Below, piece after piece: positions 23,929 through 35,777 of a DNA stretch of 64,000 nt. Each line of letters starts with the position of its first letter. Position 1 is the first letter of the stretch. The notes under the pieces were generated by a model. The model searched no databases and was not told the origin of the DNA. It saw only the letters and a program-made list of their open reading frames with translations. The position numbers were made by a program, and so were the translations under genes. The stretch lies in NCBI RefSeq assembly GCF_018294505.1, contig NC_057795.1, forward strand, positions 226,842,826 through 226,906,825, given 5' to 3'. The stretch is from Triticum aestivum. Lineage: Eukaryota; Streptophyta; Magnoliopsida; Poales; Poaceae.

Positions 23929-25831
23929 ATGCGGCTCGACTCTACTTCCCCATCTTCCGTCGGCCGAGCCATCCGGTCCTCCCTTCCTGCCCCTAGCCGA
24001 ACTCCTCCGCTTTCCCCCAAATCAGAATCTCGGCACGCCATGACCTCCTCTTACCGGCCGGCCGCCACGACGAGCCCGGAGGCGACGGCGCCAGTACCCA
24101 AGGTGGAGGCCGAGGCGGCGGCGACGGCGGCCCGAAACCCTAGCTCCCCCAGCGGCCCGCCGTCGCCGGAGATGGAGGCCACGGCGGAGGCGCTCACGCG
24201 GGAGGAGGTGCTACGCAGGAGGCGCCGACGCACGGCGCGGCTCGTTGGCGTGTACCGACGGCTGTACTGGGCGATGGCAGAGGAGGTGCGCGCGCGGCAC
24301 CGGCAGTACGTCTGGGAGCTCGGCCGCAGTCCGCTCGAGGCCGAGCAGCCCCCGTCGGCCGCGTGCTCGGAGGCGAAGCCTGGGCCGGCGGCGGTGCCGA
24401 GGAGGAAGAAGTGTGGGTTCACGGGCTGCAAGGTGCGGGCGATGCCTATGGCCAAGTACTGCCACTCCCACATCCTATCCGATCCCAATCAGGCCCTGTA
24501 CAAGGGATGTGGTCAAATCATCAAGAGGTGAACCTCTTAATGCCCATAATACAGAGTAAAACTTGGAACCTTGATCTGGTTAGAGTTCCTGTTTCGGTCG
24601 TGGTGTTTCTTCTGGATCTAGCCATCTAGGGATGTCTCTTTGGAGTTGTTTGATTGGCTGTCTCTCTTTCTGGTGTGATTGGATTGGATCAGTAGTTTTA
24701 TTTGAAGAATGACATACTAGTATGCAGGTGGCATTTCTAACCTCTATACAACTGTATAGTGTACGAATAACACTACGATTTTTGTTTTGGGTCAAGACTA
24801 AGGCTGATATATTCCTAAAATACATTTATCTTTCCAGATAGAGTACTTAGCTATTCTTATACATTAAACTTGAGTTTTCCGTAGTATATATCACAGTCAT
24901 AGAGTATTCTATGGCTATAATTCTATTTTCAGTGAGATGAATGACAGGAAACAAATCTACATCTTATACTTAATGCAAATGTGGCTCTGAATATACACCT
25001 TAGCCTATTATAATATCTTATATCAATATGCTCTCAGTACTTTGGTTATCTAAACTCTCACGTGTGAGGCACGTGTAGCGTACTAGTTGTCAATTAGTGT
25101 GCCGTTCTATCTACTATAGGTTCTTGTAGCAAAAAAAATCCCCAATCTGCTCTAAACATAAATAATTGTACCCCGAATTAGGGTTTTGCCGCAATGCTTG
25201 ATCTCATGTCTTGTTTGTGCACTGATGTACCTTGGATGAGACTTTGAACCGAGGTATTCTTTGAGTTTTTACCAATTTGCTGTGTAGATTTGAGCTTCTC
25301 ATTTTGTCATCTGAAAACAGAAATGTTTATGCTTTGAGTTGTGGGATTACCTAGGTTTGCGATTAGTATGATTTGCTTATTCTTTAGGACCATATTTAAA
25401 CTATACTCCTATATCAAAGTACAGCAATTCAAGTGTTCTGTAATTTTTGCTGCCACCAATGTACTTAATTATGTTTGAGAACGAGTCATCACTTCTCTAG
25501 GCCTCTTTCTATTTACTGAAATCTACAGTAGCAATGCTAACTAGGTTCTTGATAATGTTTCAGTGGTGCACAGATTGGGCAAATTACTTGCAGCAGGCCC
25601 ATCCTAAAAGCTTCAGTTCCCTCCCTCTGCAATGTTCACTTGCAAAGATCTCAGAAGAACATATCACAGGCTTATAAGAAAGTTGGATTTAATCCACCCC
25701 CTACTGGCCAGATCTCCCCAGATTTTAGTGTCTTAGTTGCTGAATGTGTCCGTCAGATCCAGGCCAGGAGGAGAGAATCCCGAAGTGTTGCAGCAGGGAA
25801 GAAATGCCCCAAAGATGGGAAAGTTGGCTGA
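23929..25831 (+). CDS. INO80 complex subunit D-like protein (zf-C3Hc3H), two exons
   Basis: Host gene. Exon 1 is 23929-24527, intron 24528-25563 (GTGAAC...TTTCAG), exon 2 25564-25831. Joined, they give a continuous frame of 288 residues from the first ATG, or 251 from ATG 24040, which I prefer because the conserved basic region follows it. The C-terminal half carries the C3Hc3H zinc-binding motif: CGFTGCKVRAMPMAKYCHSH then YKGC in exon 1, completed by ITCSRPILKASVPSLCNVH in exon 2, followed by VLVAECVRQIQARRRES. This matches plant proteins annotated as INO80 chromatin-remodelling complex subunit D-like. The N-terminus is Ala/Pro/Ser-rich with an Arg run (LRRRRRRTARLVGVYRRLY). GC content is high in exon 1, as in grass genes. 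A LINE lies 84 bp upstream. Confidence 0.85.
24528..25563 (+). other. intron of the INO80D-like gene
   Basis: 1036-bp AT-rich intron, donor AAGAG|GTGAAC and acceptor TTGATAATGTTTCAG|T. Splicing joins AG to T to make a Ser codon between IIK and GAQIG. No repeat recognised inside. Confidence 0.8.
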
Positions 25832-26085
25832 GCTCCCTGAGATCTCATTTGTTACATAAACTGTAGGAAAATGTCAGGCATCCTGAGGTTTACCGAGTGT
25901 TGATAACTAACCCTGCGGGTTACTGCACTCTTCCTTGAAAGATATGGAATATTGAAAATATATGTGGCCTGCAGCTGTGCATGACTGGATGACAACATGA
26001 CCCTGATGGTTGTCAGTTAACAGCAAATTTCATATGAAGAGTTTATCCAACGAGCTAGTGGTGGAGTGTCAAGTATCAAGGTTGA

Positions 26086-26208
26086 GCACACATGTCAGGA
26101 GAGCATTTATGTATCAAAATGCTTCTGATGACTTGCACACATGTCAAGTATCAAAATGCACACATGTCAGGAGAGCATTTATGTATCAAAATGCTTCTGA
26201 TGACTTGC
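26086..26208 (+). repeat. 51-bp tandem duplication in gene 3' flank
   Basis: Identical 51-bp units GCACACATGTCAGGAG...GATGACTTGC at 26086-26136 and 26158-26208, separated by 21 bp. The sequence before each unit (AAGTATCAA) is also shared, so the original duplication had a period of about 72 bp. Confidence 0.9.
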
Positions 26209-26458
26209 TGAACATGCTGCAGGACTGCCATGGTTAATTTTATTCATCTTCTGATGGTAATTTATCCTAAATGAAGGCCTGAGTTAGATATACTGGGTCG
26301 GTTCATTGCCAACTGCCGATTTTGAAGAACATGGTGAGTTGTGAAGCGTGTTCAGGTTTCACGTCCTGAATTGGTTTTAAACTGAGTGCCTCTTTTGAAG
26401 TAAATAATATGCTTTTTTCAGCTTCGTAATGTATACCGTGTGATGGCTGTCCTGTTAT

Positions 26459-26686
26459 TCAGCTTGGTGTTTCTTTAGATATGTTATTGGTAAATGTCCA
26501 CCTTGTGAAGTATACATCGTTCCTATTTTTCCAGATGAAATCTTCACCTTGTTTACGGCACATACTTCTCCAGAAAGGATTGAGATTGTTGCTTTGTGCC
26601 AAGGATGCTATGGGGACGGTGGTTTTGTGCCAATCCTGAAGGAGCCATTCAAATAAGGTACTATGAGGAGAGAATAGCATGTACAT
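26459..26686 (-). pseudogene. possible LINE ORF2 scrap
   Basis: A 75-codon minus-strand frame containing FEWLLQDWHK and EDFIWKNRNDVYFTRW. The W-x-x-W/IWKNRND pattern resembles the C-terminal segment of plant L1 ORF2 proteins. It is short and without other support. Confidence 0.3.
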
Positions 26687-27431
26687 GTTGATGCTTATGA
26701 CATGGATGAGGAGAGGGCATGTACATGTTGATGTTTACTTTTGCCTGATTTAGTTGGAATGGTTGCATTGTACGAAAGATGGTCCACATAGAGGACCCTG
26801 CAAGCAGTATGAGATGTCGCTGCATTGCTGATATTGATGCAAGGGAGGAGCTGTACATACAAAGGATAGTTGCCTGGTACTGCAATCAAATTTCGTAGTA
26901 TCTTCGTTGCATGAATAGTTACTTATGAAGTAGCAGCAACACATGAATGTCATGCTTAAGCTTATATCAAATGCTCTGAGATAGAGGACAGGATGTGGAT
27001 ATCGGCAGACATTGGATGGCCTGGAACTACGACGTGACTAAGGAACTGACGCAATTGTTCATCTAAAAAATGAGAACGGTATTACTGGCCATGTGATTAG
27101 AGTATGACATTGCATGTGTGCATGTGTGGATGGGAAAAAGGAAGATATTACAAACTGATTTACAGACTAAACCATTAGGGCCTTTCATATTCCATTTTCA
27201 TTGAAGTTCATCGTTAGTTTTGTATCGTCAAGCTCTAATCATCGTTACTGAAGTTAACTATGTTGATATCAAGTTGCCGTGTAGCAACTTTTGTTACCAA
27301 TGCGTAGTAACTTCCATGAAAAAAGGGGGCAACTTTGAAGGTGAAAAAAGCTGTTGAAACATAGCAAACATGAGGTCCAGTATTGAAGATCAATGTAAAT
27401 TCGAGCAACTCACTTTGTCGTTTCAGTAGTA

Positions 27432-27560
27432 CTCCCTTTGTAAAGAAATATGAGAGTGTTTAGGTCACTTAGTGATCTACACGTATTTTTCTACATAGAA
27501 ATAGCATATTTCGATGATTTCAGTAATACAATAAATATAAAAGCAGTGATCTAAACGCTC
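27432..27560. mobile_element. Stowaway-like MITE, 3' end lost
   Basis: Starts CTCCCTTTGTAAAGAAATAT after TA (27430-27431). The inner inverted repeat GAGTGTTTAGGTCACTTA pairs with AAGCAGTGATCTAAACGCTC at the far end. The last part of the right repeat is missing at 27560, where different sequence starting TGTCAGG begins. Confidence 0.6.
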
Positions 27561-27899
27561 TGTCAGGCCTGGTAACTGTTGGTGATCACCTAATGAAGCA
27601 CAGTGACATTGAGTTTGCCTGGTTGCGTGTCAGCCGTCGATCTACGATCCAATGAAGCTTAGAAGAACTTACCGCTTCGCTGCCGAGCTGCGATTTCAGC
27701 CGTAGATCTCCATCTAGACGGTTCAGATCGTTGTCAACTTACTTATAAAAAGTTACTGCTTTTCTTTACCTGTTGAACCTGTCGCTTTCTACTTTTAGCT
27801 CTGAATTCTCTTTATAAACCCTCCTCCGGCTTGTGGAGAGGGCATTGAGATTAATCTGGGCTTGGCCCTTGTAGCCGTCGTGTACCGGCTGGCAAGAAC
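27561..27899 (+). repeat. possible truncated LTR
   Basis: The sequence begins TGTCAGGCC exactly where the MITE stops, has a TATA-like TTTATAAACC near 27824, and ends where another LTR-like start (TGTAACGCCC) begins. No partner, primer site or CA end is seen, so this is tentative. Confidence 0.3.
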
Positions 27900-28426
27900 T
27901 GTAACGCCCGGATAATCTTGCTACAGTAATCCCACGCTAATCATGGAACGTCATCCCGATTACTGTTGCTATCCTCGAAATAATTCGAAACCGTTCAAAT
28001 TCAAAATTCAAATTGATGAAAACAATAAAAGTTTTCAAAATTTAAAATAAAATTGTTCGGTGGTTGACGAATATTACAAGGGTAATTATGATGCAACAAA
28101 CAAATTTTTATTAAATGCCTAAGTGTTTATAGATAAATAAAAAAACATAAAAGAAAATAAATAAAAAGGAAACAGAAAACAATACAAAAAAAAAGAAAAA
28201 GAAAAGAAACCCCCTGGGCTTCGGCCCAGCTGACCACAGGCCAACTGGGCCACCACCAGGCCCGGCCGGCCCCCACCCCTCTCCCCTTATCCCCCACGGC
28301 GGAAACCCTAGCCCACTCCCGATCCCCACTCTCCCCTCACTCCCCAGATCTGGATCGAGATCGGGGCGACCACGCCACCGCCCCGTCGCCGCCGGACGCC
28401 TCCCCGCCCTCCTCCTCGCCGGTCGT
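27900..28426 (+). repeat. possible 5' part of a Gypsy LTR, cut by the assembly gap
   Basis: Begins TGTAACGCCCGGATAATC, then an AT-rich part and a GC-rich part with GGCCCAGC and CGGCCGGCCCC, a composition common in long Gypsy LTRs of grasses. It runs into the N gap, so its end cannot be seen. Confidence 0.4.
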
Positions 28427-28526
28427 NNNNNNNNNNNNNNNNNNNNNNNNNNNNNNNNNNNNNNNNNNNNNNNNNNNNNNNNNNNNNNNNNNNNNNNNNN
28501 NNNNNNNNNNNNNNNNNNNNNNNNNN
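28427..28526. other. assembly gap of exactly 100 N
   Basis: A run of 100 N, the usual placeholder for a gap of unknown length. The true distance and the sequence joining the two sides are unknown. Confidence 0.99.
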
Positions 28527-28594
28527 TCTTCTTCTTCTTCTTCTGCTTCGTCTTCTTCTGCTGCTTCTTCTTCTCCTTCTGCTCTTCTCCTTCT
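28527..28594 (+). repeat. TCT/TGC triplet repeat next to the gap
   Basis: Imperfect (TCT)n with TGC interruptions, from the gap edge to the first base of CRM LTR similarity. Confidence 0.8.
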
Positions 28595-29233
28595 GCTTCA
28601 GGACTCTTAAGCCACCATAATGGGTGCATGAAGCCTTGGACGATATATACAGGATGCCACTTCATAAATTTTGTCTAGAGGCTATTCTAGGTGCTGCGTC
28701 ACCCTTATTATTGGGCCAGGCCCATGTAATTTCGAAATACATAAGTATAGGCTATTTTTAGAGTCCGTATGTGTGGGGAAACAAGAGATAGGGTTGATTT
28801 CGGACCCCTCCACCAAGCGCCACGAAATTCCCACCTCTTCCTCCATATATACAGCCCTTAGGGCACCGTTTAGACCTTGGGTTTTGTTTAGACTAAAGTT
28901 CGCCATAGCTGCAACTTCGCGTACTTCGTTTGTGTTCAATGACCATACAAAGGCGTCACAGAACCCCACCTTGATCAATAAAGCTTTCATCTTATATTCG
29001 CAATATCCAGATTGCAATCTCAGTTTCTTGCTTGTTCTTCATTTGCTCGCAGGAAATAGACCCTCGTGGTCAGGTTGATCATGCTCCGGCATGGTCAATA
29101 ACCTCTCGGAGTTGGTTTAGCGATTGCTAAGGCGCGACGTCCTCGCACAATCGTAGTCGGATCGTCAAAGTAGACTTCCACCAAAGCGATATCCATCATC
29201 TCATCGAAAGACGGGACACCTTTGCCTCTATCA
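28595..29233 (+). repeat. 5' LTR of copy 3, left part missing
   Basis: Matches the final 639 bp or so of the 917-bp CRM LTR (from TTCAGGACTC to CCTCTATCA). About 278 bp at its start are absent, replaced by the triplet repeat and gap. Primer site TGGTATCAGA at 29236-29245. Confidence 0.8.
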
Positions 29234-29599
29234 AGTGGTATCAGATTTCCAGGTTGCTCGGTGAGATTTTACAGTTTTTCGTAGTTTAGATCGAGTCTGT
29301 TCTTCATACCTATAGTCCACAAAAAAGCCAAAAAAAATTAGGGTTAGTTCATCCCATCCGAAACAATCTGAGCCTTTGCATAATCTTTTCTGTATTTGCT
29401 TTGTTGAATTTGCGGTTGCATCATCGTGTCCAGTTTCTGGTCTTAGCGTCTAGTCCTTTAGAGTTTCGAGTTCTGTTCACAGGTTGTCACGTCGTCGCTG
29501 CCATATACCACCACCACATATTCACCGCCAATCCGAGTCCATATACGCCACCACATATCTGCCGCCATCACGCCAATCCGAGTCCACCTGCAACATATA

Positions 29600-29690
29600 T
29601 CCGCCACCAGTCCGAGTTCCACCAGATTCATCTCCGCCACCAGTTCGAGTTCCACCAGTTTCATCTCCGCCACCAGTCCTATTCCGAGTC
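29600..29690 (+). repeat. 33-bp tandem repeat in copy 3 leader
   Basis: Units TCCGCCACCAGT(C/T)CGAG... at 29600-29632 and 29633-29665, then a partial third. Not present in this form in the leader of copy 1. Confidence 0.75.
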
Positions 29691-30212
29691 CAGTATTTCC
29701 AGATCACGCAATACTCTGAGTCGTGACAGAGAAGGACTCCCCAACTTCCGTGCTACCCGCAGTAGAGAAATAGTTCCAAACTCAAAAAAAAGTGCAAAAA
29801 AAGGAAAAAAAATCAGAGTGTGCTCCTCCCTTTTTTACGTGTTGCGCCGTGATTTTGTTGGTGTTCTAGGCTCGCGTCTCTAGCACAGTCTAGCCTAGGA
29901 CCAGCACAGTACCGTCATTGAGCGTTTATTCAACCTTGCATCTCTGAATTGATTATTGCTGACCCTTTTTGCTACCATATTATAAGCCTTCCCAGCTCCA
30001 CATACATCTACGTTGTGCGTTTGACTCTCACTGGTAATCGCTCTATCCAAGCTTTGAGAGTTTTGACAACAACGGTAGCCGATCACCACCTGCTGCTGGG
30101 TAAGAACTGGTAAGAATTTGAGATTTGCTTGAAGGATTTGTGACACCCCACCACCACCGTATTCCAGTAGTCTGTAGGATCATATACTTGTCTGTTTCTA
30201 TTGCTGCTAACT

Positions 30213-33200
30213 ATGGCAGGAACACACGCCGACGAGATTGACTGGGAGGACATGACCAACAAGGACCTTCCTGATAAGTTTCATCAAATGTTGGGTCAAC
30301 AGGTGGAAGACGTGATGGCTAGCTTTGGAAAGGCATTGGAGAGGATGGATGACATTGAGAAGACAATTGACACCAAGTTGGACGCCAAGTTCGATGAATT
30401 ACTCAAACGTCTCCCACAACCAGCTCTACGCCGCGATACAGTAGGGCGAGCACAGCGTGTTCCTATTGAGCCAGGACAAAATTCTGGTGCCGCTGCTACA
30501 GCTGTTGGTGCTTCTGTAGCTCCTGCTATTGTTCCAGAGGTGGAGGACTATTACGAGGATGAGGTTGATCAAAATCAGAACTACGTGCAGCCACCAGCAC
30601 CACCACCAGCAGGTCAACCTCAGGTATATATTCGCAACGGTAGGCCTGCACCACCACCTCAGGCATGAGATAATGACCATATTCCGAAACTGAAATTGAA
30701 TATTCCACCATTTGAGGGTAGATATGTTCCTGATATATATCTTACTTGGGAGTTAGAAACTGAACAACGTTTTACATGTTTACAATATCTCGAGGAGAGA
30801 CGGGTTGTTGCTGCTGTTTGTGCTTTCACTAGTTTTGCATGTGTATGGTGATCTTATCATTGTAGATTATATCCTATTCCTACTACTTGGGCTTCTTTGA
30901 AAACTGCTATGCGTACTCGTTGGGTTCCACCATACTATCAACGTGAATTGCTTCAAAAATTGCAGCGTTTAAGACAAGGAAAAAATTCTGTAGAAGAATA
31001 TTATCAGGAATTACAAACTGGCATCATTAGATGTGGTATTGTTGAGGAGAATGAAGCTATGCTTGCACGTTTTATGGGTGGATTAAATAGAGAGATTCAG
31101 ACCATTCTAGAGTATAAGGAGTATACTAATATCACTCGTTTATTCGATCTTGCTTGTAAAGCTGAACGTGAAGTGCGGGATCGACAAGCATTGGCGCGAA
31201 CTAACTTTTCTGCAGGTCGACTTTCATCATGGACACCGTGTGCATCCTCTACTTCCACTACACCAGCACCTCCATCAGCTACTACCTCCAGCCGTGATAC
31301 AAGAAAGCAGGCACAACCACCACTATCTGCCAAGAGCTGACCTGCCGGGCCTACACAGAGCTCTTCTTCTTCCATGGCATCAATTGGGCATACAAGTGAT
31401 ATTATTTGTCGTCGTTGTGAGGGAAGAGGTCATTATGCTAGAGAATGCAAATCTCAGTGTGTGATGATTGCTACTGAGGATGGTGGGTATGAGTCCGCTA
31501 GTGACTATGACGAGGAGACGTTGGCTCTTATTACACGTGAACAACACGGTGGAGATGATTCTGATCATGATACGCAATACATGGCTCCTGAAGACACTGG
31601 CAGGTATGAATGTTTAGTTGCTCAACGTGTTTTGAGTGTGCATGTCACACAAACCGAGCAAAACTAGAGGCATAATTTGTTCCATACAAAGGGTGTTGTG
31701 AAGGAACGTTCTGTGCGCGTCATCATAGACGGAGGAAGCTGCAACAACTTGGCTAGCATGGAGATGGTGGAGAAGCTATCTCTCACCACAAGACCACATC
31801 CACATCCTTACTACATCCAATGGTTCAACAACAGCGGCAAGGTTAAGGTAACACGTACTGTTCGTGTGCATTTTCGTATCTCTACATATGCTGATTATGT
31901 TGATTGTGATGTGGTACCTATGCAAGCATGTTCCTTATTACTTGGTCGACCATGGCAATTTGATAAAAATTCTATACACCATAGTAGAAGCAATCATTAT
32001 ACTCTGGTTCATAAGGATAAAAATATTACTTTGCTTCCTATGACTCCTGATTCCATTTTGAAAGATGATATTAATAGAGCTAATAAAGCAAAACAGGAGA
32101 CAAATAAGAGTGAAAATCAGATTGTGGCAAAAGAATTTGAGCAACAAATGAAGCCTAATAGTAAACGATCTAGTGTTGTTTCTGAAATTAAATTGAAAAG
32201 TCCATGTTTACTTGCCACTAAATCTGATATTGATGAGCTAGATTTCAGCAAATCTGTTTGCTATGCTTTTGTGTGCAAAGAGGCATTATTTTCATTTGAG
32301 GACGTGCCTTCCTCTTTGCCCCCTGCTGTCACTAACATTTTGCAGGAGTTGCTGACGTCTTTCCACAAGATGTGCCACCGGGATTACCACCTATTCGAGG
32401 GATTGAGCATCAAATTGACTTAACTCCCGGTGCATCGCTACCCAACCATGCACCATACCATACCAATCCAGAGGAGACGAAGGAGATTATGCGTCAAGTA
32501 CAGGAGCTGCTTGACAAAGGTTATATACGTGAATCCCTTAGTCCTTGTGTTGTTCCTATTATTCTAGTGTCGAAAAAGGATGGTACATCACGTATGTGTG
32601 TTGATTGTAGAGGCATTAATAATATTACTATTCGTTATCGTCATCCTATTCCTAGGCTAGATGATATGCTTGATGAATTGAGTGGCTCTACAATATTCTC
32701 CAAAGTTGATTTGCATAGTGGATACCATCAAATTCGTATGAAATTGGGAGATGAATGGAAAACAACATTTAAAACTAAGTTTGGTTTATATGAGTGGTTA
32801 GTCATGCCTTTTGGGTTAACTAATGCACCTAGTACTTTCATGAGATTAATGAATGAAGTTTTACGTGCTTTTATTGGACGAGTTGTGGTAGTTTACTTTG
32901 ATGACATATTGATTTATAGCAGATCTTTGGAAGAACATTTGGAACATTTACATGTTGTTTTTATTGCTCTACGTGATGCATGTTTGTTTGGTAACCTTGG
33001 GGAGTGCACCTTTTGCACCGACCGAGTATCTTTTCTTGGCTATGTTGTTACTCCACAGGGAATTGAAGTTGATAAAGCCAAGATTGAAGCTATTGAGAGT
33101 TGGCCGCAGCCCAAAACGGTCACACAAGTGAGGAGTTTTCTTGGCCTCGCTGGATTCTATAGGCGTTTTGTGAGAGATTTCAGCACCATTGCTGCACCTC

Positions 33201-34796
33201 TCAATGAGCTTACAAAGAAAGATGTGCCTTTTCTTTGGGGTACCGCACAGGAAGAAGCCTTCACGGTATTGAAAGATAAGTTGACACATGCTCCTTTACT
33301 CCAACTTCCTGATTTTAATAAGACTTTTGAGCTTGAATGTGATGCTAGTGGAATTGGATTAGGAGGTGTGTTATTACAAGATGGCAAACCTGTTGCATAC
33401 TTTTCTGAAAAATTGAGTGGGCCTACTCTGAATTATTCTACTTATGATAAAGAATTATATGCTCTTGTTCGGACTTTAGAAACATGGCAACATTATTTAT
33501 GGCCCAAAGAATTTGTTATACATTTTGATCATGAATCTTTGAAACATATTAAAAGTCAAGCTAAACTGAATCGTAGACATGCTAAATGGGTTGAATTCAT
33601 TGAGACTTTCCCTTATGTCATTAAACACAAGAAGGGAAAAGAAAATGTTATTGCTAATGCATTGTCTCGTCGCTATACTATGCTTTCACAACTTGACTTC
33701 AAAATATTTGGTTTGGAGACCATCAAAGATCAATATGTGCATGATGCTTATTTTAAAGATGTAATGCAGAATTGTAAAGAAGGAAGAATGTGGAACAAGT
33801 TTGTTGTTAACGATGGATTTGTGTTTCGTGCTAACAAGCTATGCATTCCAGCTAGCTTCGTTCGTCTTTTGTTGTTGCAGGAGACGCATGGAGGAGGATT
33901 AATGGGACACTTTGGCGTGAAGAAGACGGAGGACGTACTTGCTACACATTTCTTTTGGCCAAAGATGAGACGGGATGTTGAGCATTTTATTGCTCGCTGC
34001 ACTACATGTCAAAAAGCTAAGTCACGACTCAATCCTCATGGTTTATATATGCCTTTGCCTGTACCTAGTGTTCCTTGGGAGGATATATCTATGGACTTTG
34101 TTTTAGGTTTACCTCGAACAAAGAAGGGGAGGGATAGCATATTTGTTGTCGTGGATAGATTCTCGAAAATGGCACACTTTATACCATGTCATAAAAGCGA
34201 TGATGCTGTTAATGTTGCTGATTTGTTCTTTCGTGAAATTATTCGCTTGCATGGTGTGCCAAATACTATTGTTTCAGATCGTGATACTAAATTTCTTAGC
34301 CACTTTTGGAGATGTTTATGGGCTAAGTTGGGGTCTAAACTGCTTTTTAGTACTACTTGTCACCCCCAAACTGATGGACAAACTGAAGTAGTCAATAGAA
34401 CGTTGTCTACTATGCTTAGGGCTGTTTTGAAGAATAATAAGAAAATGTGGGAGGAATGCTTGCCTCATATTGAATTTGCTTATAATCGTTCATTGCATTC
34501 TACTACTAAGATGTGCCCTTTTGAAGTTGTGTATGGTTTCCTACCTCGTGCACCTATTGATTTGTTGCCTCTTCCATCTTCGGAGAAGGTTAATTTTGAT
34601 GCTAAACAACGTGCTGAATTGATTTTAAAAATGCATGAGTTAACTAAGGAAAACATTGAGCGCATGAATGCTAAATATAAACTTGCTGGAGATAAGGGTA
34701 GAAAACATGTTGTGTTTGCACCTGGAGATCTTGTTTGGTTACATTTGCGTAAGGATAGATTTCCTGATTTGTGCAAATCAAAGTTAATGCCACGTG
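30213..34796 (+). pseudogene. CRM gag-pol of copy 3, multiply broken
   Basis: Starts MAGTHADEIDWED. Compared with copy 1 it has stops at 30666-30668 (CGA to TGA), 30849-30851 (TGG to TGA), 31338-31340 and 31665-31667 (CAG to TAG), then a one-base deletion near 32351 in the QEFADVFP region. After that the second frame is open to 34796, with reverse transcriptase ([13 protein letters not shown]), RNase H ([10 protein letters not shown]) and integrase ([10 protein letters not shown]...[27 protein letters not shown]). The zinc knuckle is CRRCEGRGHYAREC. The frame ends where the extra LTR begins, before the C-terminal tail, which survives only in the second segment. It cannot encode a working polyprotein. 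Confidence 0.85.
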
Positions 34797-35777
34797 TGAT
34801 GAGGACATGACTACCTTGGATATGACCAAAAATATTGCATATATGCATATTTGTCAGGTGATTTCTAGTGCAAACTATTCAATAATCTATTTATGTTATC
34901 CAGAACAAAAATACTTCACACACTTTTGTGTTTTGTCTAATTGCAGGTGTATGGGACATTTGTACAATCCACATATGAAGATAAGGAAGAAAGAGATGTT
35001 TATTTGCTGTCCAAAAAGTTCTCTCACGTCACTTTTGGCCCAAGAGAAGATAGAGTCCAAGTCTCTCACGTTCTGGATTCAGATTCGGACTGCACAGACA
35101 TACCTGACTCAAAACGCACACAAGTTTTTCATACGGACTCCGAATTGGGTGATTCTTTTTTTGTTGGAAACTAGATTTCGTGCACTTTCCAACCCAATTG
35201 GAATCACCTTCAAATTCGTCCGGAGCGTTGAGTTGTGGATGAAACAATCTGATGCTGCAGCAGAATCCGAGTCAAACTACAAGTCCAAAGGTGTTACATC
35301 AACTCCACTTGGGCCCATTGGCCTTGTACGACCTAGATTTAGTTTTAGGCTGCCTTGGGACGTCCTCCCACCTCCTTGGCCGCCACCCCTTGCTCCTATA
35401 TAAGTAGATCCATCTAGTAGCTTTTCCTTGGGATTTGTTTAGTTAAAAGTTAGCCATTGCAACTTCGTGTACTTCGTTTGTGTCCAACGACCAGACCAAG
35501 ACCGCTTCTGGATCACCACCATTATCAATACCTCATATATATTTACGATATTCAGATTGCTTTATCATATTCTTGCTCGTTCTTCGATTGCTTGCAGGAA
35601 TAGACCTTCGTGGTCAGGCTGACCGTGCTTCCGGCATCGTCAGTAACCTCAGGAGATTGGTTTAGCGATTGCTAAGGCGCAACATCGTGCACGTTTGTAG
35701 TCGGATCGTCAAAGTCGTCTCCACCAAATCGATAGTTATCATCTCATCGAAAGATCGGGACACCCTCGCCTCTATCA
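34797..35777 (+). repeat. extra LTR of a divergent CRM subfamily inside copy 3
   Basis: 981 bp starting TGATGAGGACATGACTACC and ending CCTCTATCA. Its last 350 bp or so align with the other CRM LTRs (ACTTCGTTTGTG, GATTGGTTTAGCGATTGC), while most of the first 600 bp do not. TATA box CTATATAAG at 35396-35404. The flanks (ACGTG left, CACGA right) are not a target duplication. It may be the LTR of the partner family known in wheat as Quinta; this needs checking. Confidence 0.7.

Larger units (their letters stand above)
25832..27431 (+). other. 3' flank of the INO80D-like gene
   Basis: AT-rich DNA with no convincing gene. It probably includes the 3' untranslated region. It holds the tandem duplication at 26086-26208 and a possible LINE-like minus-strand ORF (26459-26686). 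A near-repeat CATGTACATGTTGATG occurs at about 26679 and 26718. Confidence 0.5.

Noticed and set aside
24051..24488. Minus-strand ORF of 145 codons opposite the INO80D-like exon
   Set aside because: GC-rich third positions of the real exon leave the other strand open; the plus-strand frame has the conserved motif and splices correctly.
28111..28665. ORF spanning the N gap
   Set aside because: It is open only because the gap is read as unknown residues.
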